Shown in pieces: positions 50,215 to 60,420 of a DNA stretch of 64,000 nt. A program made the translations under genes and the position numbers. The notes below the pieces were generated by a model that was not told the origin of the DNA, ran no database searches, and saw only the letters and a list, made by a program, of their open reading frames with translations. Numbering within the stretch: position 1 is the stretch's first letter; every line of letters begins with the position of its first letter. The stretch comes from an uncultured Pelagibacteraceae bacterium (lineage in GTDB: Bacteria; Pseudomonadota; Alphaproteobacteria; Pelagibacterales; Pelagibacteraceae): the NCBI GenBank assembly GCA_902587435.1, contig CACILF010000001.1, positions 49,435 to 113,434 on the forward strand. The letters are read 5' to 3'.

Positions 50215-51534
50215 TTATTTTTTATTAGGCAATGTAGCATTTAATATAAATGCCAATAGTCCAGCAGGTATTAAACCAGTGGTAAGCAATAGTCCTAATT
50301 TAATTCCTAAATCGGGCACATGAGCAACAAACTCAGGAAATGCGTATAGTCCTATTCCAAAAGATAAAGATAACGCTAAAATTAAAACGTTTCTTTGGCT
50401 CATTTCTGATTTTGAAATTAGTTTAATTCCAGCACCAGCAATTAATCCAAACATAATGATAGCCGCTCCACCTATTACTGAATCTGGCATTGCTGCAATA
50501 ATTCCACCAAGTTTTGGAAACAAACCTAGTAAAATTAAAATAACACCAGCAACGGTTCCAACGTGTCTACTAATTACTCCAGTGAATGCGACTAAACCCG
50601 CATTTTGTGAATAAGAAGTATTAGGCATAGCATTAAAAATTGATGCAAAAGCTGTTCCAACTCCATCGGCCATTATACCTCCGGAAAGTTCTTTGTTGGT
50701 AGCTTCTCTATTTGCTCCACCCATTGTTGTAGCACTAATGTCACCTATAGTTTCAATTGTTGTTACTATAGACATAAATAACATTAATATTACAGCGCCC
50801 CATACAAAGTCTATTCCGTATTGTAAAGGCATTGGTAAAGCAAACCAGTCAGCAGCTGCAATTTTTTCCCATCTAACTTCTCCAAGCATAGCCGCAACTA
50901 TAAACCCAGCTACTATTCCAATTAGAATAGAGGCTGCAGACGCCATTCCTTTTCCTTTAATATTTGCCAAAAGTGCAACTATTAAAACTGTACCAGCTAT
51001 TGTTAAATGATGCCAATTAGCAAATATTTCTGGTTTATTATTCATTAACCATACTCCACCACCAGCATATTTAAATCCAACTTTAAGAAGACTAATTCCA
51101 ATCATTAACACAACTATTCCAGTTACTAATGGAGGAAACATATGACGAATTGGTTTTAACATTTTTCCAATCCATATTTGAAAAATTCCTCCTATAAATG
51201 CAGCTGTAAATATTGCTCCTAAACCAAAAGCTTTGAATGGTAGCATTATTGGTATGAAAGCAAAACTCGTACCTTGTATTATTGGTAGTCTTGAACCTAT
51301 ATCTTTATAACCGACTGTTTGTATTATTGTTGCAACTCCCGCAGCAAACAATGCCATTTGAATTAAAAAAATCTTTTCTCCAGTCGTCACTCCGAAAACG
51401 CCAGCAACAATTAGTGGAACAGTTATGTTCCCAGCAAACATCGCAAATACGTGCTGAATACCTAAAGGTATTGACTGATTGAGTGGCAATTTTTTATTAG
51501 CAGCTCCTGAAGTAGAAACTTTTTTCTTTGCCAT
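50215..51534 (-). CDS. NCS2 uracil-xanthine permease family transporter
   Basis: IPLGIQHVFAMFAGNITVPLIV, GTSFAFIP, NAMPNTSYSQNAG(LVAFTGVISR). Confidence 0.93.
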   Translation of the reverse strand: MAKKKVSTSGAANKKLPLNQSIPLGIQHVFAMFAGNITVPLIVAGVFGVTTGEKIFLIQMALFAAGVATIIQTVGYKDIGSRLPIIQGTSFAFIPIMLPFKAFGLGAIFTAAFIGGIFQIWIGKMLKPIRHMFPPLVTGIVVLMIGISLLKVGFKYAGGGVWLMNNKPEIFANWHHLTIAGTVLIVALLANIKGKGMASAASILIGIVAGFIVAAMLGEVRWEKIAAADWFALPMPLQYGIDFVWGAVILMLFMSIVTTIETIGDISATTMGGANREATNKELSGGIMADGVGTAFASIFNAMPNTSYSQNAGLVAFTGVISRHVGTVAGVILILLGLFPKLGGIIAAMPDSVIGGAAIIMFGLIAGAGIKLISKSEMSQRNVLILALSLSFGIGLYAFPEFVAHVPDLGIKLGLLLTTGLIPAGLLAFILNATLPNKK

Positions 51535-51661
51535 ATAACCTCCTCCATGTTTTTGAAAAGGTTATATTTATTATATGTGATTGTAAAATAAATTAATCTT
51601 TTTGCATATATTGCCTGATTTATAAGGTAAAATTTAACTCGAAATTTATAACTTTAAATAC

Positions 51662-51964
51662 TTAAATGCATCCACTGGAAGTAAATCCTACAATTGTTCC
51701 AGTGGCATTTATTTCAAATTTTCTCTCGCATGGAATTCCATATTTTTTTGTTTTGTAAACTAAAGTTTCATTTCCTAATTCATTTACAAAATCTTCTGTA
51801 GGAGCTCCTAGCTCTAATCTAAGTTCTTTAACTTGTTTTCCAACAAACTCTCCAAATCTTTGATTTTCTTTCTCTGCAATTTCATCAGATTTTTTTTTTA
51901 TGGTCTGACAACCAGATGAAAGTAATAAAATCGAAAATAAAATTATAACGAATCTAAATTTCAT
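51662..51964 (-). CDS. Small lipoprotein, hypothetical
   Basis: LLLSSGCQT lipobox; KELRLELGAPTEDF resembles SmpA/BamE-like repeats; tentative. Confidence 0.65.
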   Translation of the reverse strand: MKFRFVIILFSILLLSSGCQTIKKKSDEIAEKENQRFGEFVGKQVKELRLELGAPTEDFVNELGNETLVYKTKKYGIPCERKFEINATGTIVGFTSSGCI

Positions 51965-52110
51965 ATTAAAAATATATCAATGAATTGTGTCAAAAGATTA
52001 ACTTTTAAGTTGTAAATAATCTCCAATTAGTAACAAAATCAAGCTTTTTTAAATTCTTAGATAAGATTTTTTAACTCGAATCAAATATTGTACGGGAAAA
52101 TGGAGGTCTA

Positions 52111-53400
52111 ATGTTAGATAACTACTTTAACTATAAAAAACATAAGACAGATTTTAAAACAGAAGTCACTGCAGGTGTGTCGACATTCTTGACAATGGCT
52201 TACATAATGTTTTTAAATCCTGTCATACTTGCCGACGGTGGGTTTGATTTTGGTGGTGTTTTCACAGCGACAGCTTTAGCGGCAGCTTTAGCCTGTTTTA
52301 TCTGTGCATTCTACGCTAAAACTTGGCCCATTGGACTTGCACCAGGAATGGGAATAAATGCATTTATTGCCTATGGTGTTTGTTTGGGAATGGGAAATAC
52401 ACCAGCAGAAGCACTTGGTGCTGTTTTGGTTGCAGGTGTAGTCTTCTTAATAATTTCATTAACACCACTAAGAGCTTGGCTAATAAACTCTATTCCAAAA
52501 AGTTTAAAACTTGGAATTGGAGCTGGTATTGGTCTGTTTCTTGCAATCATCGGTTTTCAACTTATGGGGTTAACTGCTAATGATGATGTTGTACTTGTGC
52601 GACTAGGTGATGTTTCTAATCCAATGCTATTATTAGGTGCGGGTGCATTCATTTCAATGATTGTAATGGAAAAAATGAACATTAAAGGAAATATAATAAT
52701 TGGTATCCTTGTCTTTAGTGCAATAGCTTGGGTAACTGGATTAGGACAATTCAATGGAGTTGTTTCTTCTCCACCACCAATGGTGCATCTAATGACTTTT
52801 GATTTAGGTGCTGCTCTAAGTGCATCGATGGTAACAGTAATTTTTACATTATTTTTTATCGACTTTTTTGATACTGCTGGAACATTAACTAGTGTTGCAA
52901 ACGTTTCTGGAAAAGTTGGCGCTGATGGAAAAATTAAGGACATCGAAAAAGCAATGCTATCAGACAGTGTATCAACTGTTGCCGGAGCTGTAATGGGTAC
53001 TTCTACAGTTACTTCATATGTTGAGAGTGCTGCTGGAGTAAAAGTTGGAGGAAGAACAGGAATGACTTCTCTTGTTATTGGAATTGGTTTCTTGCTATGT
53101 TTATTCTTCAGTCCACTTGCAACATCTCTTCCAAAAGAAGTTGATGCTGCTGCTTTGATCTATATTGCAACTCTGTTTGTGAGAAATATAACAGATATTA
53201 GTTGGGATGATGCTGCAGAGGCAGGTCCCGCTGTTCTTGCGATGATAGCAATGCCATTTACTTATTCTATTTCTAATGGAATAGCTTTAGCATTTGTTTC
53301 GTACGCTGCAATTAAGATTTGTACTGGAAAATTTAATGAGACTAGTCCGGCAATATGGGTTATTGCTGCGCTAAGTGTTGTTAGTTTCTTGGTATCTTAA
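52111..53400 (+). CDS. AzgA-family adenine/guanine/hypoxanthine permease
   Basis: TEVTAGVSTFLTMAYIMFLNPVILA, GLAPGMGINAFIAY, DFFDTAGTLTSVA. Confidence 0.94.
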   Translation: MLDNYFNYKKHKTDFKTEVTAGVSTFLTMAYIMFLNPVILADGGFDFGGVFTATALAAALACFICAFYAKTWPIGLAPGMGINAFIAYGVCLGMGNTPAEALGAVLVAGVVFLIISLTPLRAWLINSIPKSLKLGIGAGIGLFLAIIGFQLMGLTANDDVVLVRLGDVSNPMLLLGAGAFISMIVMEKMNIKGNIIIGILVFSAIAWVTGLGQFNGVVSSPPPMVHLMTFDLGAALSASMVTVIFTLFFIDFFDTAGTLTSVANVSGKVGADGKIKDIEKAMLSDSVSTVAGAVMGTSTVTSYVESAAGVKVGGRTGMTSLVIGIGFLLCLFFSPLATSLPKEVDAAALIYIATLFVRNITDISWDDAAEAGPAVLAMIAMPFTYSISNGIALAFVSYAAIKICTGKFNETSPAIWVIAALSVVSFLVS

Positions 53401-53422
53401 AAAGTTAAAAAGTTTTGAAATG

Positions 53423-53448
53423 GGGCGGCTTTAGGGTCGCCCTTTTTT
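53423..53448 (+). terminator. Terminator after azgA-like gene
   Basis: GGGCGGC-TTTAGG-GTCGCCC followed by TTTTTT. Confidence 0.8.
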
Positions 53449-53971
53449 ATTTTAGGTGTTTCTTTTTTATTTCTTCAATTCTAATTTCTTCGTAAATCTC
53501 AAATGGTTGAACTATCCAAGGATTGTCTTTTAATTTTACTGCACAAAAATCAGGTTCAAATGATGATTTCTGTTTTTTCCAAAGTGTAGCCGTTTTGATA
53601 TCTTCAATTTTCCCTTTTATCGGTCCATAAGCTTTTAGCCAATCAATGCTTTTATTAAAAGTAATTCCTGTGTCAGACAAATCATCACAAAGTAAAATTC
53701 TGCCTCCCATACTTGGTGCTATCGAACTCATTTCTCTAGAAAATACAATATCACCTTGTTCGTCCTCTACTCCTTTACCACTATACGATTCAACGGCTAG
53801 GTAAGCACATTTAAGTTTAAATACTCGACTTAAGACATCTATCATTGGTGCTGCTCCACGCATGATACCAATTAATATTGTTGGCTTGTATCCACTTTCC
53901 TCTATTTGAATTGCAAGCTTTTCAACAGTTTCGTTATATTGATCCCAGCTTACAATTAATTTTTCTGACAT
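53447..53971 (-). CDS. Xanthine/guanine phosphoribosyltransferase-like
   Basis: PRT motif ILLCDDLSDTGITF; IGIMRGAAPMIDVL; DNPWIVQPFEIYEE. Confidence 0.88.
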   Translation of the reverse strand: MSEKLIVSWDQYNETVEKLAIQIEESGYKPTILIGIMRGAAPMIDVLSRVFKLKCAYLAVESYSGKGVEDEQGDIVFSREMSSIAPSMGGRILLCDDLSDTGITFNKSIDWLKAYGPIKGKIEDIKTATLWKKQKSSFEPDFCAVKLKDNPWIVQPFEIYEEIRIEEIKKKHLK

Positions 53972-53984
53972 ATTTTTTATAATT

Positions 53985-54896
53985 TTAACTTTTAAAAATT
54001 AAAATTAAAACTGCAAGCAAAATTAAGGATGCAATAGATGTTATTAAAATATACAACCTGTGAATGTTTCTTCCTCTTAAATTAAAATAATGTCTAGCTA
54101 AGACCGATATAACTGCTATTGCGCATAAAATTAACCAATTATATTTATGATAAACTAGGAAGCTATAGTGGCCCGAAAGCATTATAAATAAAACTAAAAA
54201 AGTTGAATAATTATTATGGATAGACCTTTGTTTGGCAGACAAGGATAAACTCAGGTCAAATTTTTTATTTCTTTTACTACTATTAATTATGTTCATTTGA
54301 TTTGGAATAATTACTGTAAATACATTTCCAAACATGTTTGTACCTATCACTAAACCAACACTTAAAAATGCAAATTTTGCACCATACATTTGAGTAAACC
54401 CATATGATAACAATATAAGTAAAATAAAAATTATTGAAATAAATAAAACATCATTTTTAATAAGATTTGACTTACACAAAAAATCATAAATCACCCAAGA
54501 TACAACTAAGGAAAGGATAGAAAGTATTATTGCAGTTGAAGGAAGCATATTTAAAACTTTTTTATCAACCATTAATATTTCAGGCCTATAGTAGTAAATA
54601 ACCGCTAGTAATAAAATTCCAGTAATAAATGTAAGATAACTTTGCCATTTAAAAATGACTAAACTTCTCAAATAATTAACTGGGGGAGAACTTTTTAATC
54701 TTGTTAACTTATAATAATAACCAGAGTGCATTAAATATCCTTCAGCATCAACATCTCTGCTAGAAATATTTTTATTTAGCTTGTTATCTAAATAATTAAA
54801 TAAAAAACTATTTCCTACCCATAATATTGCAAATACTACATGGCCCCATCTTAAAGTGAGCTCAAGCCATTTCATTGAGTAGGATAAAATTTCCAT
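53985..54896 (-). CDS. puuD: Urate hydroxylase PuuD, membrane domain only
   Basis: LRWGHVVFAILWVGNSFLFNYLD, MHSGYYYKL, FTVIIPNQ; ends at 303 aa without a CxxCH domain. Confidence 0.87.
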   Translation of the reverse strand: MEILSYSMKWLELTLRWGHVVFAILWVGNSFLFNYLDNKLNKNISSRDVDAEGYLMHSGYYYKLTRLKSSPPVNYLRSLVIFKWQSYLTFITGILLLAVIYYYRPEILMVDKKVLNMLPSTAIILSILSLVVSWVIYDFLCKSNLIKNDVLFISIIFILLILLSYGFTQMYGAKFAFLSVGLVIGTNMFGNVFTVIIPNQMNIINSSKRNKKFDLSLSLSAKQRSIHNNYSTFLVLFIMLSGHYSFLVYHKYNWLILCAIAVISVLARHYFNLRGRNIHRLYILITSIASLILLAVLILIFKS

Positions 54897-55366
54897 TAAT
54901 ATTTAATTTTGTCTTCTTTATTTTCCCAAATTTTAAATGCCTCTAAAGCTTCATCTCTATGCATTTGGTGCATTTTAATTTTTCTGTTTTCTAAATCTTT
55001 ATTAATCTCAGAATAAATAAATGAATCATCAAAATCTATGGCCTTAGCGTCTATTCTGGTGTTTGCATAAAAAACATTTTCAATTCTAGACCAGTATATT
55101 GCAGATAAACACATTGGACATGGTTCACAACTTGAATACAAATCACATCCCGAAAGATCAAAAGTATTCAATTTTTGGCACGCATCTCTAATTGCAACGA
55201 TTTCCCCATGCGCAGTTGGATCATTATTCATTGTTACTTTATTAGAGCCTTCTGCGATAATCTTCTTATTTTTTACGATAACAGAGCCAAATGGGCCACC
55301 CTTGGAGTTTGCGCTTTCAATTGAAAGTTCAATTGCTCTCATCATAAAAATGTTTTTTTGACTCAT
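54896..55366 (-). CDS. guaD: Guanine deaminase (CDA-fold, GuaD type)
   Basis: PTAHGEIVAIRDAC and SSCEPCPMCLSAIYW Zn motifs; between puuD and xdh. Confidence 0.88.
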   Translation of the reverse strand: MSQKNIFMMRAIELSIESANSKGGPFGSVIVKNKKIIAEGSNKVTMNNDPTAHGEIVAIRDACQKLNTFDLSGCDLYSSCEPCPMCLSAIYWSRIENVFYANTRIDAKAIDFDDSFIYSEINKDLENRKIKMHQMHRDEALEAFKIWENKEDKIKY

Positions 55367-55368
55367 AA

Positions 55369-57669
55369 TTATTTTTTTTTAAGTCCTTTAATGCTTAAAA
55401 GTATATTCTCAGCTGTAGCTGGAGCGTCTAATTTTGGTATTTTTTTATAATTTGATACAGATGATATTGCATCTTTAATTGCAAAAAATACACTCATAGC
55501 AAGCATCAAAGGGGGTTCGCCTGTTGTTTTTGATTTATTAACAACATCTTCAACATTTTTTCCTTCTTTATAAATTTCTACATTAAATTTTTTTGGTATA
55601 TCGCTTACTGCTGGAATTTTGTAAGTCGAAGGAGAAAAAGTAGTTATCTTTCCATTATCATTCCATTTTACTTCTTCCATAGTTAACCATCCTTGACCTT
55701 GTACAAATCCTCCCTCAATCTGTCCAAATTCAATCGCCGGATTTATTGCGTTTCCTGCATCATGTAATATATCAACTCTTTCTATAATATTTTCACCTGT
55801 TAAAGTGTCGATTGTAACCTCTGATACTGCTGCTCCATAACAAAAATAATAAAATGGTCTTCCAGCAAATTTTTTTTTATTAAATTTAATTTTTGGAGTT
55901 GAATAAAAACCTGAAGATGAAAGTGAAACCCGATTTAAGTATGCTTCCATTACAATCTTTTTAAATTCAAAAGATCTATTTCCAAATATAATAGACTCAT
56001 TTTTATATATAGGTTCTTCTTTACTAAAAATCTTATATTTATCCTTAATAAATTTTTCTAAATTTTTTTTTATCTTATTCGTAGCATTAAGTGCAGCAGC
56101 TGCATTTAAGTCAGTAGTTGAGGAAGCGGCACTCGCAGAAGTATTTGGTACCTTCGTAGTATTTGTTGATGATATTTTTACCTTTTCATATGGCAATCCC
56201 AATGAATTTGCTACAACCTGTGCGATTTTTGTATGGGTACCCTGACCCATTTCTATACCTCCATGATTTAAATAAACGCTTCCATCAGTATAAAGATGAA
56301 CTAATGCGCCTGCTTGGTTTAAATGTATTGTTGTAAAAGATATTCCAAATTTTACAGGTGTAATTGCAATTCCTTTTTTTTTTATTTTATTTTCAATATT
56401 AAATTTTTTAATTTCATTTTTTCGTTTTAAATATTTTGCATCTCGTACTAATTTTTCAAATAGTTCATTAATTATATTATCTTGGATTTTCATACCATAG
56501 TGGGTAGTATTTTTTTTATTTTTTTTATAAAAATTATTTTTTCTTACTTCCAAAGGATCCTTATTTAAAAATCTAGATATGTTGTCTATGATATTTTCAA
56601 TAGCCATCATACCTTGATTACCTCCAAAACCTCTAAAGGCTGTAGATGTTGATGTATTTGTTTTACAAAGATAATTTTCTAATTGTAAATCTGATAAAAA
56701 ATATGCGTTATCTATGTGAAGTAGCGCTCTCTCATTTATTGCATACGATAAATCTGGTGACATCCCGCATTTAGAAGCTAATTTTACTTTAAGTCCTTGA
56801 ATTATTCCTTTGTCATTAAATCCAACTTCATAATCTGAAAAAAATTCATGTCTCTTACCAGTTAAAATAATATCATCATCTCTATCTAATCTCAGTTTAA
56901 CTGGTTTTTTTGTCTTATGTGCTAAAAGTGAACATATGGCTGCAGTCATAAAATTTGTTTCCTTTCCGCCAAAACCTCCACCTATTCTTCTAACAAGAAC
57001 TGTGATGGAATTACTTTTTTGATTAAGCATTTTTCCAATAAGTTGTTGGGTTTCAGATGGATGCTGAGTAGAACTATAAACTATCATTTCATTATCTTCT
57101 TTAGGAATTACAAACGCAACCTGGCCTTCTAGATAAAAATGTTCTTGGCTACCCGTAGTAAAATTTCCTTTTAGAGTATGTTTTGATTTCAAAATTTTTT
57201 TTTGAGCATTTCCTTTATTAATTTTTCTTATGTCAAAAAGTAAATTTTTTTTGTTTAATGAATCTTTAAGAGTTACAATTGGTTTATATTCTATATAATT
57301 TATCTTAGCTTTTAAGACTGCTTTTCTTGCTAGTTCAATGCTAGTTGCTGCAACTGCAAATATTGGTTGTCCAAAAAACTCAACTTTATCTTTTACAAAA
57401 ATTGGATCACCATCAAAAACTGGCCCAACATCGTTACGGCCTGGTATATCTAAATAATTAACTACTGAAACTACACCTTTGCTATTAATTACTTCATTTA
57501 AATCAATTTTTTTTATTTTTGCATAAGCTTTTTTACTCCATCCTATTGCTCCAAAAAGAGTATCGTGTGGTTCTTTTATATCATCAGTATACTCAGCAGC
57601 GCCACTGACATGCTTATATGCACTATCATGAGGTCTTATTTCGCTTATATGAATATCGCTATTTTTCAT
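55369..57669 (-). CDS. xdhB: Xanthine dehydrogenase, molybdopterin-binding subunit
   Basis: RRIGGGFGGKE, AFRGFGGNQGM, MGQGTHTKIAQV, TGEPPLMLAMSVFFAI. Confidence 0.95.
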   Translation of the reverse strand: MKNSDIHISEIRPHDSAYKHVSGAAEYTDDIKEPHDTLFGAIGWSKKAYAKIKKIDLNEVINSKGVVSVVNYLDIPGRNDVGPVFDGDPIFVKDKVEFFGQPIFAVAATSIELARKAVLKAKINYIEYKPIVTLKDSLNKKNLLFDIRKINKGNAQKKILKSKHTLKGNFTTGSQEHFYLEGQVAFVIPKEDNEMIVYSSTQHPSETQQLIGKMLNQKSNSITVLVRRIGGGFGGKETNFMTAAICSLLAHKTKKPVKLRLDRDDDIILTGKRHEFFSDYEVGFNDKGIIQGLKVKLASKCGMSPDLSYAINERALLHIDNAYFLSDLQLENYLCKTNTSTSTAFRGFGGNQGMMAIENIIDNISRFLNKDPLEVRKNNFYKKNKKNTTHYGMKIQDNIINELFEKLVRDAKYLKRKNEIKKFNIENKIKKKGIAITPVKFGISFTTIHLNQAGALVHLYTDGSVYLNHGGIEMGQGTHTKIAQVVANSLGLPYEKVKISSTNTTKVPNTSASAASSTTDLNAAAALNATNKIKKNLEKFIKDKYKIFSKEEPIYKNESIIFGNRSFEFKKIVMEAYLNRVSLSSSGFYSTPKIKFNKKKFAGRPFYYFCYGAAVSEVTIDTLTGENIIERVDILHDAGNAINPAIEFGQIEGGFVQGQGWLTMEEVKWNDNGKITTFSPSTYKIPAVSDIPKKFNVEIYKEGKNVEDVVNKSKTTGEPPLMLAMSVFFAIKDAISSVSNYKKIPKLDAPATAENILLSIKGLKKK

Positions 57670-59102
57670 TGGTAAACTCTAAATAATTTTTTTGTTTTTG
57701 TTTCTATAAAAAATTTTATTAATAAATTTTCAGCAACTTCCAATCTATATTGTTTTGAGGCCCTCATATCAGAAATAGGGTTAAAATCTTTTTTTAATAA
57801 ATCTTTTGCTTTTTCAAATACATCTTCTGAAAATTTTGAATTTTTCAAAAAATTCTCACAATTCTTTGCTCTTTTTGGAATTTCTGCCATACCTCCGTAA
57901 GCAATAGCTACATCCTGAATTCTTTGATCTTTAATTTTAAAGTTGAAAGAAGCACAAACAGATGAGATATCATCATCAAATCTCTTTGATATTTTATAGG
58001 CCTTAAAATTATAGTTTTTATAAATAGGAATAATAATAGATTTTATAAATTCCCCTTTATTTAATTTTGTTTTTCTATATTTGATGAAAAAATTATTAAG
58101 TAAAATTTGCTTATTACCATTTTTTGTTTGAATTATTATTTTTGCATTTAAAGATAAAAGTAAAGGCAAGGTATCTCCTATTGGAGAAGCAGTGGCTATA
58201 TTTCCTCCTATTGTTCCAACATTTCTTATTTGAACAGAGCCGTATCTTCTTAATATATTATTAAAGTCTGGATAATATTTTAAAATAAATTTTTCAACCT
58301 GTATTAGAGGAGTTGTAGAACCAAAAATAATTTCGTTATTTTTTATTTTAATAAAATTAAGCTCCTTTATATTATTTAAATTAATAATTTTTTTTATTTC
58401 TTGTCTGTCTTTAGTGACTTTCAATGATAAATCGGTACCACCACTTAAAAAATCAGAATCTGGATTTTTTTGAATTACTGTTCTTAATTCATTTATTGTT
58501 TTGGGTGCAAAATATTTTTTATTTTTATTCTCAATAATTATACTTTTGGAGTGAATTTTTTTTAAAAGATTTATGATTTTTTTACTATTTTTATAGAATT
58601 CATCAGAGTAAGTTTTTTTTATATTTTTTGCTGCATCGATAATGGGTCTATAACCAGTGCATCTACATAAATTTCCAGATATTGCATCTTTAATATCATC
58701 ATTGTTATTTTTTTTTTTATTTTTTGACATTGCAAAAATAGACATAACGAAACCTGGTGTACAAAATCCACATTGGGATGCATGATATTTTGCCATTGCC
58801 TCTTGGACAGGATGGTAAGAGCCATTTTTTGAAACTAAATTCTCAACAACTATAAGTTGTTTTCCGTGCAATGTGGGAGTGAAAGATATGCAGGAATTAA
58901 TTGCCTTATATTTAATTTTTTTATTTTCTAATTCTCCAAGCACTATTGTGCATGCACCACATCCTCCTTCTGCACATCCCTCTTTAGTACCAGTTTTTTT
59001 TAAATCATCTCTTATAAAGTTAAGTATAGTTTGATTTGGGTCAGGATTTTCTAATTCAATTAATTTATTTTCATAAATAAATTGAACTTTATTATTAATC
59101 AC
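57666..59102 (-). CDS. xdhA: Xanthine dehydrogenase, FeS/FAD subunit
   Basis: GCAEGGCGACTIVLGE, CGFCTPGFVMS, GNLCRCTGYRPI, FAD GGTDLSL and IGGNIATASPIGD. Confidence 0.95.
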   Translation of the reverse strand: MINNKVQFIYENKLIELENPDPNQTILNFIRDDLKKTGTKEGCAEGGCGACTIVLGELENKKIKYKAINSCISFTPTLHGKQLIVVENLVSKNGSYHPVQEAMAKYHASQCGFCTPGFVMSIFAMSKNKKKNNNDDIKDAISGNLCRCTGYRPIIDAAKNIKKTYSDEFYKNSKKIINLLKKIHSKSIIIENKNKKYFAPKTINELRTVIQKNPDSDFLSGGTDLSLKVTKDRQEIKKIINLNNIKELNFIKIKNNEIIFGSTTPLIQVEKFILKYYPDFNNILRRYGSVQIRNVGTIGGNIATASPIGDTLPLLLSLNAKIIIQTKNGNKQILLNNFFIKYRKTKLNKGEFIKSIIIPIYKNYNFKAYKISKRFDDDISSVCASFNFKIKDQRIQDVAIAYGGMAEIPKRAKNCENFLKNSKFSEDVFEKAKDLLKKDFNPISDMRASKQYRLEVAENLLIKFFIETKTKKLFRVYQ

Positions 59103-59453
59103 CTAAGAACCTCTATAAGTAGAATAACTCCATGGAGAAACGAGTAAAGGAACATGATAATGTTCCTTCGAATTTGAAATACCAAACCTAATAGCCACAT
59201 CATCTAAAAAAGGTAACTCACCTGATTTCACTATATTTTTAAAATAGTCTCCGATAAAAAAAACTAACTCATATTTACCATTCAAAAATTCTTGGCCCTC
59301 AAGCAATGGTTTATCAGCTCTTCCATCTCCATTTAATGTTAACGTTTTTTTCTTTTCTCTTTTATCGTTATTGAAATAATATAATTCTACTTTTATTCCA
59401 GCGCCTGGCTTACCTGAGTAAATATCTAAAACATGAGTTGTTAATTTTGTCAT
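59103..59453 (-). CDS. 5-hydroxyisourate hydrolase (transthyretin-like)
   Basis: LTTHVLDIYSGKPGAGIKVELY and C-terminal HYHVPLLVSPWSYSTYRGS. Confidence 0.95.
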   Translation of the reverse strand: MTKLTTHVLDIYSGKPGAGIKVELYYFNNDKREKKKTLTLNGDGRADKPLLEGQEFLNGKYELVFFIGDYFKNIVKSGELPFLDDVAIRFGISNSKEHYHVPLLVSPWSYSTYRGS

Positions 59454-59517
59454 ATGATAAAATATTTATATACAATATTGAGTAATTAATAAATAAGAAC
59501 TAATATAAATTTTCAAA

Positions 59518-60012
59518 ATGATTGATATTAAAAAAATTAATAGTCTTGATAAATCTGAATTTTTATCAATTTTTGGAAATGTATTTGAAAAATCAAAATG
59601 GATAAGTGAGAAAGTATTTGATAAAAAACCATTCAAAAATATAAAGTCTTTTGTTTCAGAAATAATTAGTATTTATGAAAACAGTGATAACAAGACAATA
59701 CTAGGAATTCTCAATTTACATCCTGAACTTGCTGTCGAAAAAAAATTAACTGCAAATTCTGAAGCTGAACAAAGTAAAGCTAACTTGAAAGAGTGTACAC
59801 CAGTGGAGTTTGATGAATTTAAAAAATTAAATATAGAATATAAAAAAAAATTTAATTTTCCATTTATTATTGCTGTGAAAGGAAAAAATAAAAATGAAAT
59901 TTTAAATTATTTTAGAGTGAGAATTAATAATTCATTAGATAAAGAGTTCCTTGAGGCAAAAAAACAAGTAAAAAAAATTGCTACTTTCAGGTTAGAAGAA
60001 ATTATAAAATAA
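59518..60012 (+). CDS. uraD: OHCU decarboxylase
   Basis: FGNVFEKSKWISE, LGILNLHPELA, KFNFPFIIAVKGKNKNEIL. Confidence 0.92.
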   Translation: MIDIKKINSLDKSEFLSIFGNVFEKSKWISEKVFDKKPFKNIKSFVSEIISIYENSDNKTILGILNLHPELAVEKKLTANSEAEQSKANLKECTPVEFDEFKKLNIEYKKKFNFPFIIAVKGKNKNEILNYFRVRINNSLDKEFLEAKKQVKKIATFRLEEIIK

Positions 60013-60017
60013 ATTTT

Positions 60018-60326
60018 TTAATTTGATTTGTCTGAAACATAAGCTGCGACAGCTTCAATCTCTTCAGATGTAAGTATGCCTTCATAAGCAGGCATTACTC
60101 CAATACCATTTGTTACTGCCATAACTACCCTTCCTACATCTGGTTTGATTAAGTTTAAATTTGGTCCTATATCAGCATTCGATCCAGCATCATTTAAAGC
60201 ATGACAAGTAGCGCAGTTTCCTTTTTCTAAAAAAATATTTTTTCCTAATTCTAAAATTTCATTAGCAAACAAAGTTTCGGTGAATAATATAAAAATTGTT
60301 ACAATAAAATAATTATAATATTTCAT
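60018..60326 (-). CDS. Small periplasmic cytochrome c
   Basis: Signal peptide, CATCHAL heme site, GVMPAYEGILTSEEIEAVAAYVS. Confidence 0.93.
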   Translation of the reverse strand: MKYYNYFIVTIFILFTETLFANEILELGKNIFLEKGNCATCHALNDAGSNADIGPNLNLIKPDVGRVVMAVTNGIGVMPAYEGILTSEEIEAVAAYVSDKSN

Positions 60327-60420
60327 AATTTACTTAAATTTAGTATTAATTAACTCAATTATTAATCTACTAAAGATATTTTTTTGTAGCAAGTATCAAT
60401 AGTGTAAATTAAATAGAACT

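Noticed and set aside
51965-52110. Possible purine or xanthine riboswitch upstream of azgA
   Set aside because: I could not find the conserved purine-aptamer core or a convincing NMT1-type structure by eye; a covariance search would be needed.
52557-52943. 128-aa ORF antisense to azgA; also 52323-52580 and 50693-51010
   Set aside because: Shadows of confident permease genes.
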